64,000 nucleotides of DNA from Clostridium beijerinckii HUN142. Its GTDB lineage: Bacteria; Bacillota; Clostridia; Clostridiales; Clostridiaceae. Positions 1-9,842 of the stretch are shown in pieces. Under the pieces are notes generated by a model. That model was not told the origin of the DNA and made no database searches. It was given only the letters and a program-made list of their open reading frames with translations. The DNA is taken from positions 356,517-420,516 of the forward strand of contig NZ_JHXK01000005.1 in the NCBI RefSeq assembly GCF_000621745.1, in the 5' to 3' direction. Numbering within the stretch: the stretch's first letter is position 1; each line of letters starts with the position of its first letter. The position numbers and the translations under genes are program-made.

Positions 1-698
1 TCCTTATCCCAATCTCCCCAAGCATTTCCCGTACATGTTTGATCTCCTAACTTGTGGTATACAGATCCTAATACACACTCTGGTTCATAGTTATCCATCA
101 TCCAAAGTGTTAAATCAAGGGCGTGAGTACCTATATCAATTAATGGACCTCCACCTTGTTCATCTTCATTTAGAAATACTCCCCAAGTTGGAACAGCTCT
201 ACGCCTTATTGCATGTCCCTTTGCATAATAAATTTCACCTAAATCACCGTTTTCGCATGCAGCTTTCAAATATTTTGAATCTGCTCTGTATCTATTTTGA
301 TAACCTATAGTTAGGATTTTGCCAGTTTCTTGCGCTACTTCGAGCATAGCTTTAGCTTCAGCGTATGTTTTAGCCATTGGTTTTTCACACATAACATGCT
401 TATCAGCTTTCATTGCTTCAATAGATATATAACTGTGTGATTTATTTGGAGTTAAGACGTAAACGGCCTTAATTTCTTTTTCTTTTGCTAAAAGAACTTT
501 GTAGTCAGTATAAATTCTACTTTCTTCTTTGCCATATTTAGCTTTTGCTTCTATAGCTTTTTCTTCTATTAAATCACAAAATGCTTCTATTTCTATGTTG
601 TGATTCTTTTTTATTGCTGGTAAATGCTTTCCGTTTGCAATACCTCCACATCCTATAATAGCAACCTTTAGTTTCTTTTCATTGCATGTATTCTCCAT
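1..698 (-). CDS. Gfo/Idh/MocA-family oxidoreductase (3' end cut by window edge)
   Basis: The gene reads leftward from ATG at 698-696 and is still open at base 1, so only about 232 residues are visible. The N-terminus KKLKVAIIGCGGIANGKHLP is the NAD(P)-binding Rossmann start of the family (GxGxxx motif). Further on, CEKPMAKT is the family's EKP signature, and GGGPLIDIGTHALDL is the start of the C-terminal substrate domain with its conserved histidine. Such enzymes oxidise or reduce sugars, inositols or their derivatives; the substrate cannot be read from this part. The ribosome site is weak (GGGA). The gene stands alone, with a palindromic operator candidate about 100 bases upstream. It does not look like the WbpB type that would complete the nucleotide-sugar genes at 39-42 kb. 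Confidence 0.9.
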   Translation of the reverse strand, partial: MENTCNEKKLKVAIIGCGGIANGKHLPAIKKNHNIEIEAFCDLIEEKAIEAKAKYGKEESRIYTDYKVLLAKEKEIKAVYVLTPNKSHSYISIEAMKADKHVMCEKPMAKTYAEAKAMLEVAQETGKILTIGYQNRYRADSKYLKAACENGDLGEIYYAKGHAIRRRAVPTWGVFLNEDEQGGGPLIDIGTHALDLTLWMMDNYEPECVLGSVYHKLGDQTCTGNAWGDWDK

Positions 699-795
699 AA
701 TAATTCCCGACTTTCATAGCTTATTAAACCTTAAAGTTTGAAGTCAGTTTTTCACTTCCTTTCATAGTAAATTATCATAATTTATTACTCTTATG

Positions 796-811
796 AATGA
801 TACGTATCATT
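796..811. promoter_or_regulatory. 16-bp perfect palindrome, candidate operator
   Basis: AATGATACGTATCATT is its own reverse complement and has a central CG step. TTATGAA and TTCATAA flank it in inverted orientation. It lies about 100 bases upstream of the sugar oxidoreductase start. Odd-centre CG palindromes of this size are typical of LacI- or GntR-family operators (AraR of Bacillus is one example), but no regulator gene is visible here. Function is inferred. Confidence 0.45.
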
Positions 812-1040
812 GTCTTTCATAAATAATTCTATACTTAAATTCGTCCATTTACTCGCCATTAATTGCTTAGTTATTCTCAAATATTGTTTTGCGCATATTC
901 TTTGAATGCTATGATATATTAATTTACCACTTTAGGTTCAAATCTAAATTATCTACATTACAAATTTTAATAGTTTATCCAATTTAATTTTTTAATATAA
1001 TTTCCTTTCCCCATACATAATCCATTATTTAAAACCACAT

Positions 1041-1075
1041 AAAAAGAAAAACCTTATTTTATTAAAATAAAGTTT
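1041..1075 (-). terminator. AT-rich Rho-independent terminator candidate for rlmD
   Basis: The arms AAAC-C-TTATTTTA and TAAAATAA-A-GTTT pair with one mismatch. On the minus strand a T-rich tail follows. It sits about 125 bases past the rlmD stop. The stem has few GC pairs, so it is probably weak. Confidence 0.45.
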
Positions 1076-1200
1076 CTTCTTTTCTCTTACCTTCTATTTT
1101 ATTTTTTTCTTATCTAGCGACTCTTATTAGATTAATTATTAGCGGTGGCAAATGGATCAAATTGCTTTCATGCAATCTTATGAATCGCTCATAATTCAAG

Positions 1201-2565
1201 CTATTTTCTAATTAATTTAGCGACAGTTTCCACATGCCTTGTATTTGGAAACATGTCTACAGGCTGTACTTCTATTGTTTTAAATCCTAAACCCTCTAAG
1301 TGTTTTAAATCTCTTGCTAAAGTACTTGGATCACATGATACATACACCACTCTTTTAGGCTTAGCTTCCCCTATAGCATTTAGTAAATTGATATCGCATC
1401 CCTTTCTTGGTGGATCTACGACTATTATATCTGGGTTGATTCCATTTCTTATTAACTCTGGAATCACTTCTTCAGATTTTCCTACATAAAATTCCGAGTT
1501 GTCTATTCCATTTATTTTTGCATTGTCTACCGCATTATCTATCGCCTGCTCTACTATTTCAACACCATAAACTTTTTTTGCATTTTTAGATAAAAATAAT
1601 GTTATTGTTCCAGCACCGCAATATGCATCAAAAACAATTTCATTTCCGCTTAAATCGGCATATTCTAAAGCCTTATTATAAAGTACTTCTGTTTGAATAG
1701 GATTTATTTGAAAGAAAGATAACGGTGAAATATTAAATTTATATTCACCTATGTAATCAGATATATAATCCTGACCCCACAAAGTTATACACTTATCACC
1801 GAGAACCAAACTATTATTTTTAGTATTTATATTCTGAATTACTCCTTTTAAATTTTTAATCTCTTGTCTAATATCTTCTATCAGTTCTTCTTTATTAGGA
1901 ATTTCCTTATCAGTAGTAATCAGTACAACCATAATTTCATTAGTTTCAAATCCCTTTCTTACCATTATATTTCTAATTAGCCCTTCACTAAAAAATAAAG
2001 TATCTTTCCTAGCAGGTAATATAGAATACTTTTTCATCCACTTTCTTACTATTCTTATAATTTTATCAGTTTCCTCATCCTGAATTAAACAATTATCCAT
2101 ATCAACAACTTCATGTGTTTTTTCACTAAAAAATCCTATTGAAGGCTCATTGTTTGTCAATCCAATTGAATATATTCCCTTATTTCTATACCTATACGGA
2201 AATTTCATACCTATTGTATTTTTAACTATCTCTCCCGATAATCCACCAATTCTTTCTATACAATCCTTTACTCTATTATATTTGAATTTTAATTGCGAAT
2301 CATAATCACAATGCATTAGAGTGCACCCACCACATTTTTCGTAATAATTACATTGTGGTACAGTTCTTTCGCCACATTCTTCTACTATATCTATAAGCTT
2401 TCCATAAGAATAATTTTTTTTATTTTTGATTATTTCTATCTTTACAGTTTCTCCTATTAAAGCTCCTGGGATAAATATTGGATATCCGTCTATTTTTGCG
2501 ACACCCTCCCCTTCATATCCCAAGGAATTTATTTTTACAATATACTCTTTATTTCTCTCTAACAC
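1201..2565 (-). CDS. rlmD: 23S rRNA (uracil-5-)-methyltransferase, RlmD/RlmCD family
   Basis: This SAM-dependent enzyme methylates a uracil at C5 in 23S rRNA. A TRAM domain occupies residues 5-60. Cysteines 72, 78 and 81 with C159 match the Cx5Cx2C...C iron-sulfur ligand pattern of RumA. The SAM site DAYCGAG is at 313-319, DPPRKG at 384-389, and the catalytic cysteine is C411 in YVSCDPSTLARDL. At 454 residues it has normal family length. The ATG follows an AAGGA site. It appears to be a single-gene unit. Whether it modifies U747, U1939 or both (as the Gram-positive RlmCD does) cannot be told from sequence. Confidence 0.93.
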   Translation of the reverse strand: MLERNKEYIVKINSLGYEGEGVAKIDGYPIFIPGALIGETVKIEIIKNKKNYSYGKLIDIVEECGERTVPQCNYYEKCGGCTLMHCDYDSQLKFKYNRVKDCIERIGGLSGEIVKNTIGMKFPYRYRNKGIYSIGLTNNEPSIGFFSEKTHEVVDMDNCLIQDEETDKIIRIVRKWMKKYSILPARKDTLFFSEGLIRNIMVRKGFETNEIMVVLITTDKEIPNKEELIEDIRQEIKNLKGVIQNINTKNNSLVLGDKCITLWGQDYISDYIGEYKFNISPLSFFQINPIQTEVLYNKALEYADLSGNEIVFDAYCGAGTITLFLSKNAKKVYGVEIVEQAIDNAVDNAKINGIDNSEFYVGKSEEVIPELIRNGINPDIIVVDPPRKGCDINLLNAIGEAKPKRVVYVSCDPSTLARDLKHLEGLGFKTIEVQPVDMFPNTRHVETVAKLIRK

Positions 2566-2689
2566 ATGTACACATCCTTCATTGTTAGTATCACTTCTTA
2601 ACTATAATTTTTCAAGTCAATATTTAAAAATACTTTCTACATTTTATCATATCTTATTCATTTATTTAAGATTAATATGATTTTCCTAA

Positions 2690-2718
2690 AATAAAAAAAA
2701 GAGCACCTTACGGTGCCA
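2690..2718 (-). terminator. Strong Rho-independent terminator
   Basis: On the minus strand GGCACC-GTAA-GGTGCTC is followed by eight T residues. It lies nearly 400 bases beyond the pyk terminator, so it probably ends a separate transcript, or pyk read-through, rather than pyk itself. Confidence 0.8.
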
Positions 2719-3112
2719 ATACAGAATCAGTTGCCATTTAATTCCATAATCATTAAGTTATTATTTCTCTTTTAGAGCAATAATATACATTATATATTAA
2801 ATATTATATTTATAAATGTTAATTTTTTGTTAACTTTATATATATCTTTAGAATTTAGCTAAACTTTTATTATCTTTAATACATATTACACTAAAATTCA
2901 TGTGTGGCAAACATTTGAAAACTTTGACCTAAAAAAATCCCAAGCGACTTTGGAGCCGGAGATTTTTCTCACGCATCTGCATTTTCGAATGCATGTGATA
3001 AAAATTTGGTCGCCAAATAGATTTATTTTTTATTCTTTTAGTTTTTACTTACTTAAATAACCTGTCATATAAGCTATCTACAGATTTAAATCCAATATAG
3101 ATTCCTAAAGAA
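2719..3112. other. Gene-free region between two terminators, possible small RNA
   Basis: No open frame with a ribosome site is visible. The region is bounded on both sides by minus-strand terminators and contains the structured repeat element at 2932-3014. This arrangement would fit a small minus-strand RNA, but I found no convincing promoter between 3015 and 3112. Confidence 0.4.
2932..3014 (-). repeat. Structured dispersed element, copy 1
   Basis: Read on the minus strand, the core (2989 down to 2932) contains TTCGAAAA, GCAGATGCGTGA, CGGCTCCA and AGTCGC. It matches copy 2 at 50262-50318 at about 50 of 58 positions by eye. Copy 1 folds well: GCGAC at 3013-3009 pairs with GTCGC at 2948-2944, an inner TTTTT-TCAC arm pairs with GTGA-AAAAA, and GCATT-CGAA-AATGC forms the tip. 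Family unknown. Confidence 0.6.
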
Positions 3113-3150
3113 CAAAAAAGGAACTTTGGTAAGATTCTTACCAAAGTCCT
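3113..3150 (-). terminator. Rho-independent terminator of pyk
   Basis: On the minus strand a near-perfect stem, GGACTTTGGTAAG with CTTACCAAAGTTCC around an AAT loop, is followed by TTTTTTG. It starts 35 bases after the pyk stop codon. Confidence 0.9.
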
Positions 3151-3184
3151 CATTATATATATTAAAAAAATTATGTTTCAAATA

Positions 3185-4606
3185 TTATTTTACTTCGCTA
3201 ATTTTTAAAAGGTTTGTTGCGCCAACTTGGTCTACAGGTACTCCAGCTGCTAATACAACTATATCTCCTGCTTTAACAAATTCATTATTTCTAGCTATTT
3301 CAACTGATTTTTCTAACATTTCGTCAGTTGATTCCATCTTGCTAGCAACTACTGGATATACTCCCCATGAGAATGCTAATTGTCTAGCAACTATTGGATC
3401 TGGAGTAACAGCTATAATTGGGCATTCTGGTCTACATTGAGAAATTCTCTTAGCAGTTGCACCAGTTTGAGTTGAAGTTATTATAGCAGTAGCTTCTAAT
3501 TCGTTAGCTGCATTACTAGCTGCTCTTGAAATAACTCCTGCAATAGCTGGAATATGTGATTTAGCTTGAGATATTGCTACTTTGTATTCTAAAGATTTTT
3601 CAGTTTCTTCAGCAATCTTAGCCATTGTAGCTACAGCTTCTACTGGGTAATCTCCATTAGCACTTTCTCCTGATAACATAATTGCATCAGTACCATCTAA
3701 TATAGCATTAGCAACGTCTGAAACTTCTGCTCTAGTTGGTCTTGGATTTCTCATCATAGAATCTAACATTTGAGTTGCAGTTACAACTGGCTTACCAACT
3801 GCTTTACACTTCTTGATGATCATCTTTTGAACTGCTGGAACTTGTTCTATTGGAATTTCAACACCAAGATCTCCTCTAGCTACCATTATAAGGTCTGAAG
3901 CTTCTAAGATTTCGTCTAAGTTGTCAACACCTTCTTGGTTTTCAATTTTCGAACAAATAAGGATTCTTTCTCCACCATTTGCATCAAGTATTTCTCTGAT
4001 AGTCTTTACATCAGATGCTTTTCTTATGAATGAAGCAGCTATCATAGTAACTCCAACTTCACAACCAAAAATTAAATCTGATTTATCTTTTTCAGTAAGA
4101 GCTGGTAATTGAATTGACACTCCTGGTACATTAACTCCCTTATGAGTTCCAACGAATCCAGTGTTTTGAACTTCACACTTAATAGCATTTCCTTCAACAG
4201 ATTTAACAGTTAATCCTACTAAACCATCATCTATTAAGATAGTATTTCCTGGCTTAACATCATTTGCTAACCCTGCATATGTAACTGAACACTTAGTAGT
4301 GTCACCAACTACATCCATATCTCCAGCATATACTGTAAATTCAGAACCCTTAGCTAATTCAACTTTCTTTGGTTCAAATTTACCAGTTCTGATTTCTGGT
4401 CCTTTTGTATCAAGAATTATTGCAATTTCTCTATTTAACTTTTTTGATAGTTCTTTAACTTTCTTAATTCTTCCACCATGTTCTTCGTGGTCTCCATGTG
4501 AAAAGTTATGTCTTGAAGCATTCATTCCTGAAAGAACGACTTTTTCTAATATTTCCATATCTTCACTTGCAGGGCCAATAGTACAAATCATTTTAGTTTT
4601 TCTCAT
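3185..4606 (-). CDS. pyk: Pyruvate kinase, short form
   Basis: This enzyme converts phosphoenolpyruvate and ADP to pyruvate and ATP, the last glycolytic step. The start MRKTKMICTIGPASED is chosen because AGAGGAG lies just upstream; a longer frame reaches 4672 but has no ribosome site. Visible motifs are SRHNFSHG (the R, N and S that bind phosphate and potassium are kept), SKIENQEG with the catalytic lysine, and MVARGDLGVEIP. At 473 residues it ends after the allosteric C domain and lacks the extra PEP-utiliser-like domain of Bacillus pyruvate kinase. It follows pfkA by 145 bases on the same strand, probably in one glycolytic operon, and has its own strong terminator. Confidence 0.97.
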   Translation of the reverse strand: MRKTKMICTIGPASEDMEILEKVVLSGMNASRHNFSHGDHEEHGGRIKKVKELSKKLNREIAIILDTKGPEIRTGKFEPKKVELAKGSEFTVYAGDMDVVGDTTKCSVTYAGLANDVKPGNTILIDDGLVGLTVKSVEGNAIKCEVQNTGFVGTHKGVNVPGVSIQLPALTEKDKSDLIFGCEVGVTMIAASFIRKASDVKTIREILDANGGERILICSKIENQEGVDNLDEILEASDLIMVARGDLGVEIPIEQVPAVQKMIIKKCKAVGKPVVTATQMLDSMMRNPRPTRAEVSDVANAILDGTDAIMLSGESANGDYPVEAVATMAKIAEETEKSLEYKVAISQAKSHIPAIAGVISRAASNAANELEATAIITSTQTGATAKRISQCRPECPIIAVTPDPIVARQLAFSWGVYPVVASKMESTDEMLEKSVEIARNNEFVKAGDIVVLAAGVPVDQVGATNLLKISEVK

Positions 4607-4751
4607 TAAACTAACACTCCTCTTTCTTCTATTAGGCACATTAAATAAAATAATAGTCCAAAGATGCAACATAGATATACATGCTGATCTATTATTTTCT
4701 CGATTGTACCTTATTTATAAAATTTATATAAATAAACTATAAGCTAAATTA

Positions 4752-5708
4752 TTATGATAATACTTGAGCGATATCATATAGCTCTTTATCAAATTTACTT
4801 TCCATATCAAGAGCTTCATCTATATCTTGATCTATTATTTTATTATCTCTAATTCCTATTACTCTTGAAGTTCCACCTTTTAATAATACTTCTATAGCCT
4901 TTGCTCCCATTCTTGAAGCTAAAACTCTATCTGTAGCACTAGGACTTCCACCTCTTTGAATATGACCTAAGATTGTTGCTCTTGCTTCAATTCCAGTTAC
5001 TTCTTCAACGTACTTTGCAAGTTCAAATGCTCCTCCAATTCCTTCTGCAAGCATTATTAGATTATGCATTTTTCCTTTATTCTTACCTTCTAAGATAGTT
5101 CTACAAAGTGCATCTTTATCAAACTCCATTTCTGGAATTATAATTGCTTCTGCGCCTCCACAGATACCTGCATATAAAGATAAATCTCCACAGTCTCTAC
5201 CCATAACTTCTACAATTGAAACTCTTTCATGAGAAGTTGAAGTATCTCTGATTTTATTTATAGCATCTACAACTGTATTTAACGCTGTATCAAATCCTAA
5301 AGTAAAATCTGTATAAGCTAAATCGTTATCTATTGTTCCTGGTAATCCTATTGTTTTAATCCCAAGCTTTGATAATAACTTTGCACCCATAAATGAACCA
5401 TCTCCACCTATAACTACTAAAGCTTCCACACCATAAGCTTGTAATATTTTTGCAGCCTTTTTTCTTACTTCTTCATTCTTGAATTCAGGACATCTAGCAG
5501 TTCTTAAAATTGTTCCACCTCTTTGGATTATATCAGATACTGAATTTCTATCCATGCTGAATAATTCTCCATTGATAAGTCCACTATAACCTCTTTGTAC
5601 TCCCATAACTTCAATTCCGTTATGAAGCGCAGTTCTTACTACTGCTCTAATTGCAGCATTCATGCCTGGTGCATCTCCACCACTTGTTAACACAGCTATC
5701 TTTTTCAT
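4752..5708 (-). CDS. pfkA: ATP-dependent 6-phosphofructokinase
   Basis: This enzyme phosphorylates fructose 6-phosphate to the 1,6-bisphosphate and is the committed step of glycolysis. The protein begins [19 protein letters not shown] after AAGGAGG; the longer open frame up to 5777 has no ribosome site. GGDGSFMGA keeps the glycine typical of ATP-using rather than pyrophosphate-using enzymes, and GTIDNDL carries the catalytic aspartate. The length of 318 residues is that of the bacterial allosteric tetramer. It is upstream of pyk and downstream of dnaE, an order common in Firmicutes. A short hairpin lies in its leader. Confidence 0.97.
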   Translation of the reverse strand: MKKIAVLTSGGDAPGMNAAIRAVVRTALHNGIEVMGVQRGYSGLINGELFSMDRNSVSDIIQRGGTILRTARCPEFKNEEVRKKAAKILQAYGVEALVVIGGDGSFMGAKLLSKLGIKTIGLPGTIDNDLAYTDFTLGFDTALNTVVDAINKIRDTSTSHERVSIVEVMGRDCGDLSLYAGICGGAEAIIIPEMEFDKDALCRTILEGKNKGKMHNLIMLAEGIGGAFELAKYVEEVTGIEARATILGHIQRGGSPSATDRVLASRMGAKAIEVLLKGGTSRVIGIRDNKIIDQDIDEALDMESKFDKELYDIAQVLS

Positions 5709-5737
5709 AATATATATTTCCTCCTTAAAATACCGCA

Positions 5738-5758
5738 AAGGGACCTTCAAGGACCCTT
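5738..5758 (-). promoter_or_regulatory. Hairpin in the pfkA leader
   Basis: On the minus strand AAGGG-T-CCT and AGG-T-CCCTT form an imperfect hairpin ending 29 bases before the pfkA ATG. No T tract follows, so it is not a terminator. It could stabilise the mRNA or act as a protein site; the role is unknown. Confidence 0.35.
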
Positions 5759-6163
5759 GTGTACATAATATAACCATAATTTATTAATCAAGAATTATTG
5801 TACATAAATTTGAACCAATTATCAATGATATTTAACCATTTTCTGATATTATTCTAAAATAAATGTCTAAATTTTATGAAAAATTTCACAATACAAATAA
5901 TTTGAAAATTATTTTACTGAATTTATGACTATATACCGCTAAATATCATATTTTTCATATAAGCTATCTTTATTTATAACAAGGACACTAACTGCATTTT
6001 CATAATAGTTTTAGTGTTATAAAACAATGAACGTAATTTGTCTTCTCTATTATAACCAATAATCGATAAATTTATATAAAATAATATAATTTTTGTGATA
6101 TTAATTTTTGTAATATTTTTCATTTATATATTTACTAAATTTTCAATCACATCTTGTTTCTAA
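5759..6163. other. Intergenic region between dnaE and the pfkA leader
   Basis: About 400 AT-rich bases. ACACTAA at 5985-5991 pairs with TTAGTGT at 6011-6017, which may be a weak terminator for dnaE without a proper T tract. The pfkA promoter should lie near 5760-5830, but I cannot fix -35 and -10 boxes with good spacing. No gene is seen. Confidence 0.45.
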
Positions 6164-9100
6164 TTATGAATCTAATACTTTAACATTCTCTTCTCCTAAA
6201 GTTTGTCTCAGTAAGTTCATAGCATCGCTTTCTAAGGAAATCCACCTATCTCTCGGCACCCTAAATTTTTGTCTTCCTTTACTCTCAAATATATAAATAG
6301 GAGTATCTCCCATATATTCTTTTATCAATAATTCTTTTAATCTTTTACTCAGAACTGTTGCTGCCACCTTATCATCAACTCTTAAATATACCTTTGAAGT
6401 ATTGACTTTCTCTAGAGGTTCTATACTTTCGCAAATAAGTTTTGGCGGTTCATCTTCTTTCAAACTTAGTCTACCTTTAACTATTACTAAACTATCTGTT
6501 ACACATAATTCTTTTACTTTCTCCAAAGTTTTAGGGAAAACTATTACCTCAATCGTTCCAGTTAGGTCTTCAAGTTTTAGGAATGCCATTATAGAATTAT
6601 TTCTTGTTACCTTTTGGTTGACATTAGCAAGTATTCCTCCAAGAATTACTCTATCATTATCCTGTAATGTATCTTCCTTATTAAACATATTAATTTCACC
6701 AATATCACTCTCAAGAGAGTCATCTAACGTTTCATTCATTAGAAATATTTTAGAAATCTCATTTGTAGTCTGCATTTTCAGACTTTGAGCATAGTCATCG
6801 AGGGGATGTCCCGTAATGTAAAGTCCGGTCATTTCTTTTTCCATAGCCAATAAGTTACGTTTATTAAATTCTTTAATATTAGGGTAACTAACTTCTGGAT
6901 TTTTTAATTCTTCACTTGCAAATAAGCTTATTTGTCCATCAATATTTCTTCTCTTATCACTAGATATATTATCAATTAATTTCTCGTGAACAGCTAACAT
7001 CTTAGATCTAAAAACATTAAAGTCATCTAAAGCTCCAGCTTTTATTAAGCATTCAATAGCACGCTTATTTATTGATGATGGCTCCATTTTATTTATAAAA
7101 TCCACCAATAATTCAAATTTGCCTTTTTCAGCTCTTGCCTTCACTATACTTGCTACAACATTGGTTCCAACATTCTTTATTGCTGCTAATCCAAATCTAA
7201 TTTTATTATCTTTAACAGTGAATTTAGAAAAGCTTTCATTTATATTAGGTGGTAAAACTTGTATTCCAAGCTCTTCTGCTATACCGATGTAGTATGCTAC
7301 TTTTTCACTAATCCCCATTATTGAATTAAGCATTGCTGCAATCATCTCTACTGGATAATACTTCATAAGATATGCTGTTTGATATCCAACAACTGCATAT
7401 GCTGCTGCATGTGATTTGTTAAACGCATAAGAAGCAAAGTCCATCATGGAATCAAAAATTTTATTAGCTATCTCTTCTGAAATTCCATTTCTCACACATC
7501 CTGGCACTATTATCTCATCATTTTCAACAATACCATAAATGAAATTTTTTCTTTCTTCCTCCATGACCTTATGTTTTTTCTTTGACATAGCTCTTCTAAC
7601 CATGTCACTTCGCCCCATAGAATATCCTGCCAAGTCTCTAACAGCCTGCATTACTTGTTCTTGATATACTAAACACCCATAAGTTACTTTTAATATTGGT
7701 TCTAACTCTTTGGTTAGATAAGTAGCCTTTTCTGGATTTCTCTTTCCCTCTATGTATCTTGGTATCTCAGCCATTGGACCAGGTCTGTATAAAGAGATTC
7801 CTGCAATTATGTCTTCAAAGGAATCAGGCTTTAATTCTTTCATAAATGAAGTCATTCCTGGTGATTCCAATTGGAATACTCCTGCTGTATTACCTTCTCC
7901 AATCATATTATAAACTTCTTCATCTTCAAAATCTATCTTGTCTAAGTCTATATCTACTCCTCTATTTTCTTTAATCATTTTAACAGCATCATTCATAACA
8001 GTTAATGTTCTAAGCCCTAAGAAGTCCATTTTAAGCAATCCAAGCTCTTCTAGTGTGTTCATTCCAAATTGAGTTACAATCATCTCATCATTTTTCTGCA
8101 ATGGAACATATTCAACTAATGGTTTCGATGCTATAACCACACCCGCTGCATGGGTAGAAGAGTGCCTTGGTAGTCCTTCTAAATCCTTTGAAACGTCTAT
8201 TAACGCTTTTACTCTTTCATCAGTATCATAAGCCAATTTAAGCTCCGGATTTAAATCTAACGCCTTCTCTATAGTTATTCCTAACATTGTTGGTATCATC
8301 TTAGCTATCCTATCAACTTCTGCATAACTATAATTCATGGCTCTTCCAACATCTCTTATACATAATCTGGCTGCCATTGTACCAAATGTTATTATCTGCG
8401 AAACGTTGCTTGCTCCATATTTCTCAACGACATAATCAATAACCTCTTGTCTTCTTTCATAGCAAAAATCACTATCTATATCAGGCATAGATACTCTTTC
8501 TGGATTTAAGAAACGCTCAAAAATCAAATTATATTTAATTGGATCTATTTTGGTAATTCCTAACGTATATGCCACTATTGAACCTGCTGCAGATCCTCTC
8601 CCTGGACCCGTAGGTATTCCACTTTCATACGAAAATCTAACAAAATCCCATACAATCAAAAAGTAATCAATATATCCCATTTGCTTTATGACTTGAAGTT
8701 CATATTCTAATCTATCAACATATTCTCTAGCTTCTTCATAGTTTGCTACTACTTTTTCAATTTTACTATAGTCCAAACTTTGATTTTTAAGGTTCTCAAA
8801 TACACTATATCTATCTATGAGACCTTTATAACAAGTATCTCTAAGATACTCATACGGATCTTGGTTGTCTTCTAACGGAAATTTAGGCAGTTTAGATTCG
8901 TGAAACTTATATTCATAGTTACACTCATCTGCTATCTTAATAGTATTTTCTAAAGCCTCAGGAACATAGGAAAACAAATCCCACATTTCATCTGCTGATT
9001 TTAAATAAAATTGATCTGACGGATATCTTCTTCTATGAGGATCATCAATGGTTTTAGCTGTTTGTATACACATTAGTACGTCATGTGACCTAGAATCTTC

Positions 9101-9739
9101 CTTACTTATGTAGTGAACATCATTAGTGGCAACTAATGGTATGCCAGTTTCATTAGATAGTTTTATATTTTCTTCATTTACTCTCTTTTGTTCTTCCATT
9201 CCATGATTTTGTAACTCAATATAAAAATCACCATTAAAAATTTCTTTATATATTAAAGCTGTCTCTTTTGCTTTCTCATAATTACCTTTAAGATGGTAAG
9301 ATTGTACTTCACCTCCTAAACATGCACTCAAAGCAATTAACCCTTCACTATGTTTCTTCAAATATTCATAATCTATTCTTGGCTTATAATAGAATCCTTC
9401 AATAGATGCAACTGATACTATTTTCATTAGATTTTCATATCCAATTTGATTCTTTACTAATAAGACTAAATGATAAGTTGAATTTTCTTTATCTGGTTGT
9501 TTTATATGTCTAGACTTTGGTACAACATAAACTTCGCATCCTAAAATAGGTTTTATATCATTTTCCTTTGCCGCCTTATAAAAATCTACAAGCCCATATA
9601 AAACTCCATGGTCAGTAATAGCAATACTCTTCATACCTAATTCTTTTGATTTCTTCATGAGCTTTCCTATTTTTCCCGATCCATCAAGCAAGCTATATTC
9701 TGTATGCAAATGTAAATGACAAAATTGTTTTTCTTCCAT
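6164..9739 (-). CDS. dnaE: DNA polymerase III alpha subunit, DnaE type
   Basis: This is a replicative polymerase catalytic subunit. In Firmicutes DnaE extends RNA primers on the lagging strand and hands over to PolC. A PHP domain opens the protein (HLHLHTEYSLLDGSGK). The polymerase palm has GPGRGSAAGS and the catalytic aspartates in PDIDSDF near residue 420. A helix-hairpin-helix part follows, with an OB-fold around residues 1030-1085 (RVILGGILANV...LTGTIEVIVFP). Of three in-frame starts (GTG, ATG, ATG) I take the second ATG, eight bases after AGGAGG. The length of about 1190 residues is normal. It is probably co-transcribed with the Dabb-domain gene upstream. Confidence 0.95.
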   Translation of the reverse strand: MEEKQFCHLHLHTEYSLLDGSGKIGKLMKKSKELGMKSIAITDHGVLYGLVDFYKAAKENDIKPILGCEVYVVPKSRHIKQPDKENSTYHLVLLVKNQIGYENLMKIVSVASIEGFYYKPRIDYEYLKKHSEGLIALSACLGGEVQSYHLKGNYEKAKETALIYKEIFNGDFYIELQNHGMEEQKRVNEENIKLSNETGIPLVATNDVHYISKEDSRSHDVLMCIQTAKTIDDPHRRRYPSDQFYLKSADEMWDLFSYVPEALENTIKIADECNYEYKFHESKLPKFPLEDNQDPYEYLRDTCYKGLIDRYSVFENLKNQSLDYSKIEKVVANYEEAREYVDRLEYELQVIKQMGYIDYFLIVWDFVRFSYESGIPTGPGRGSAAGSIVAYTLGITKIDPIKYNLIFERFLNPERVSMPDIDSDFCYERRQEVIDYVVEKYGASNVSQIITFGTMAARLCIRDVGRAMNYSYAEVDRIAKMIPTMLGITIEKALDLNPELKLAYDTDERVKALIDVSKDLEGLPRHSSTHAAGVVIASKPLVEYVPLQKNDEMIVTQFGMNTLEELGLLKMDFLGLRTLTVMNDAVKMIKENRGVDIDLDKIDFEDEEVYNMIGEGNTAGVFQLESPGMTSFMKELKPDSFEDIIAGISLYRPGPMAEIPRYIEGKRNPEKATYLTKELEPILKVTYGCLVYQEQVMQAVRDLAGYSMGRSDMVRRAMSKKKHKVMEEERKNFIYGIVENDEIIVPGCVRNGISEEIANKIFDSMMDFASYAFNKSHAAAYAVVGYQTAYLMKYYPVEMIAAMLNSIMGISEKVAYYIGIAEELGIQVLPPNINESFSKFTVKDNKIRFGLAAIKNVGTNVVASIVKARAEKGKFELLVDFINKMEPSSINKRAIECLIKAGALDDFNVFRSKMLAVHEKLIDNISSDKRRNIDGQISLFASEELKNPEVSYPNIKEFNKRNLLAMEKEMTGLYITGHPLDDYAQSLKMQTTNEISKIFLMNETLDDSLESDIGEINMFNKEDTLQDNDRVILGGILANVNQKVTRNNSIMAFLKLEDLTGTIEVIVFPKTLEKVKELCVTDSLVIVKGRLSLKEDEPPKLICESIEPLEKVNTSKVYLRVDDKVAATVLSKRLKELLIKEYMGDTPIYIFESKGRQKFRVPRDRWISLESDAMNLLRQTLGEENVKVLDS

Positions 9740-9842
9740 CATCCTCACCTCCTCTTTAAATTAACAATTAATTCAAAGTTTAAAATTTATAGTTTTTTTA
9801 GGACTTTTCTAATTAAACTATAAATCTTAAACCATACGTTAT

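Larger units (their letters stand above)
699..1200. other. Intergenic region without a gene
   Basis: About 500 AT-rich bases between rlmD and the oxidoreductase. Apart from the palindrome at 796-811 and the AT-rich hairpin at 1041-1075, I see no open frame with a ribosome site and no RNA gene. Confidence 0.6.

Noticed and set aside
35..310. Open frame of 91 codons on the plus strand
   Set aside because: It lies fully opposite the sugar oxidoreductase coding frame, has no ribosome site and its translation resembles no protein.
1..698. The cut-off oxidoreductase as the missing WbpB
   Set aside because: Its N-terminus and EKP region look like general Gfo/Idh proteins, it is 38 kb away and has separate control.
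5735..5760. T-box-like words (GGTCCCTTTGCGG) in the pfkA leader
   Set aside because: There is no specifier stem, no proper AGGGTGGNACCGCG bulge and no terminator with T tract; pfkA is not a T-box gene.
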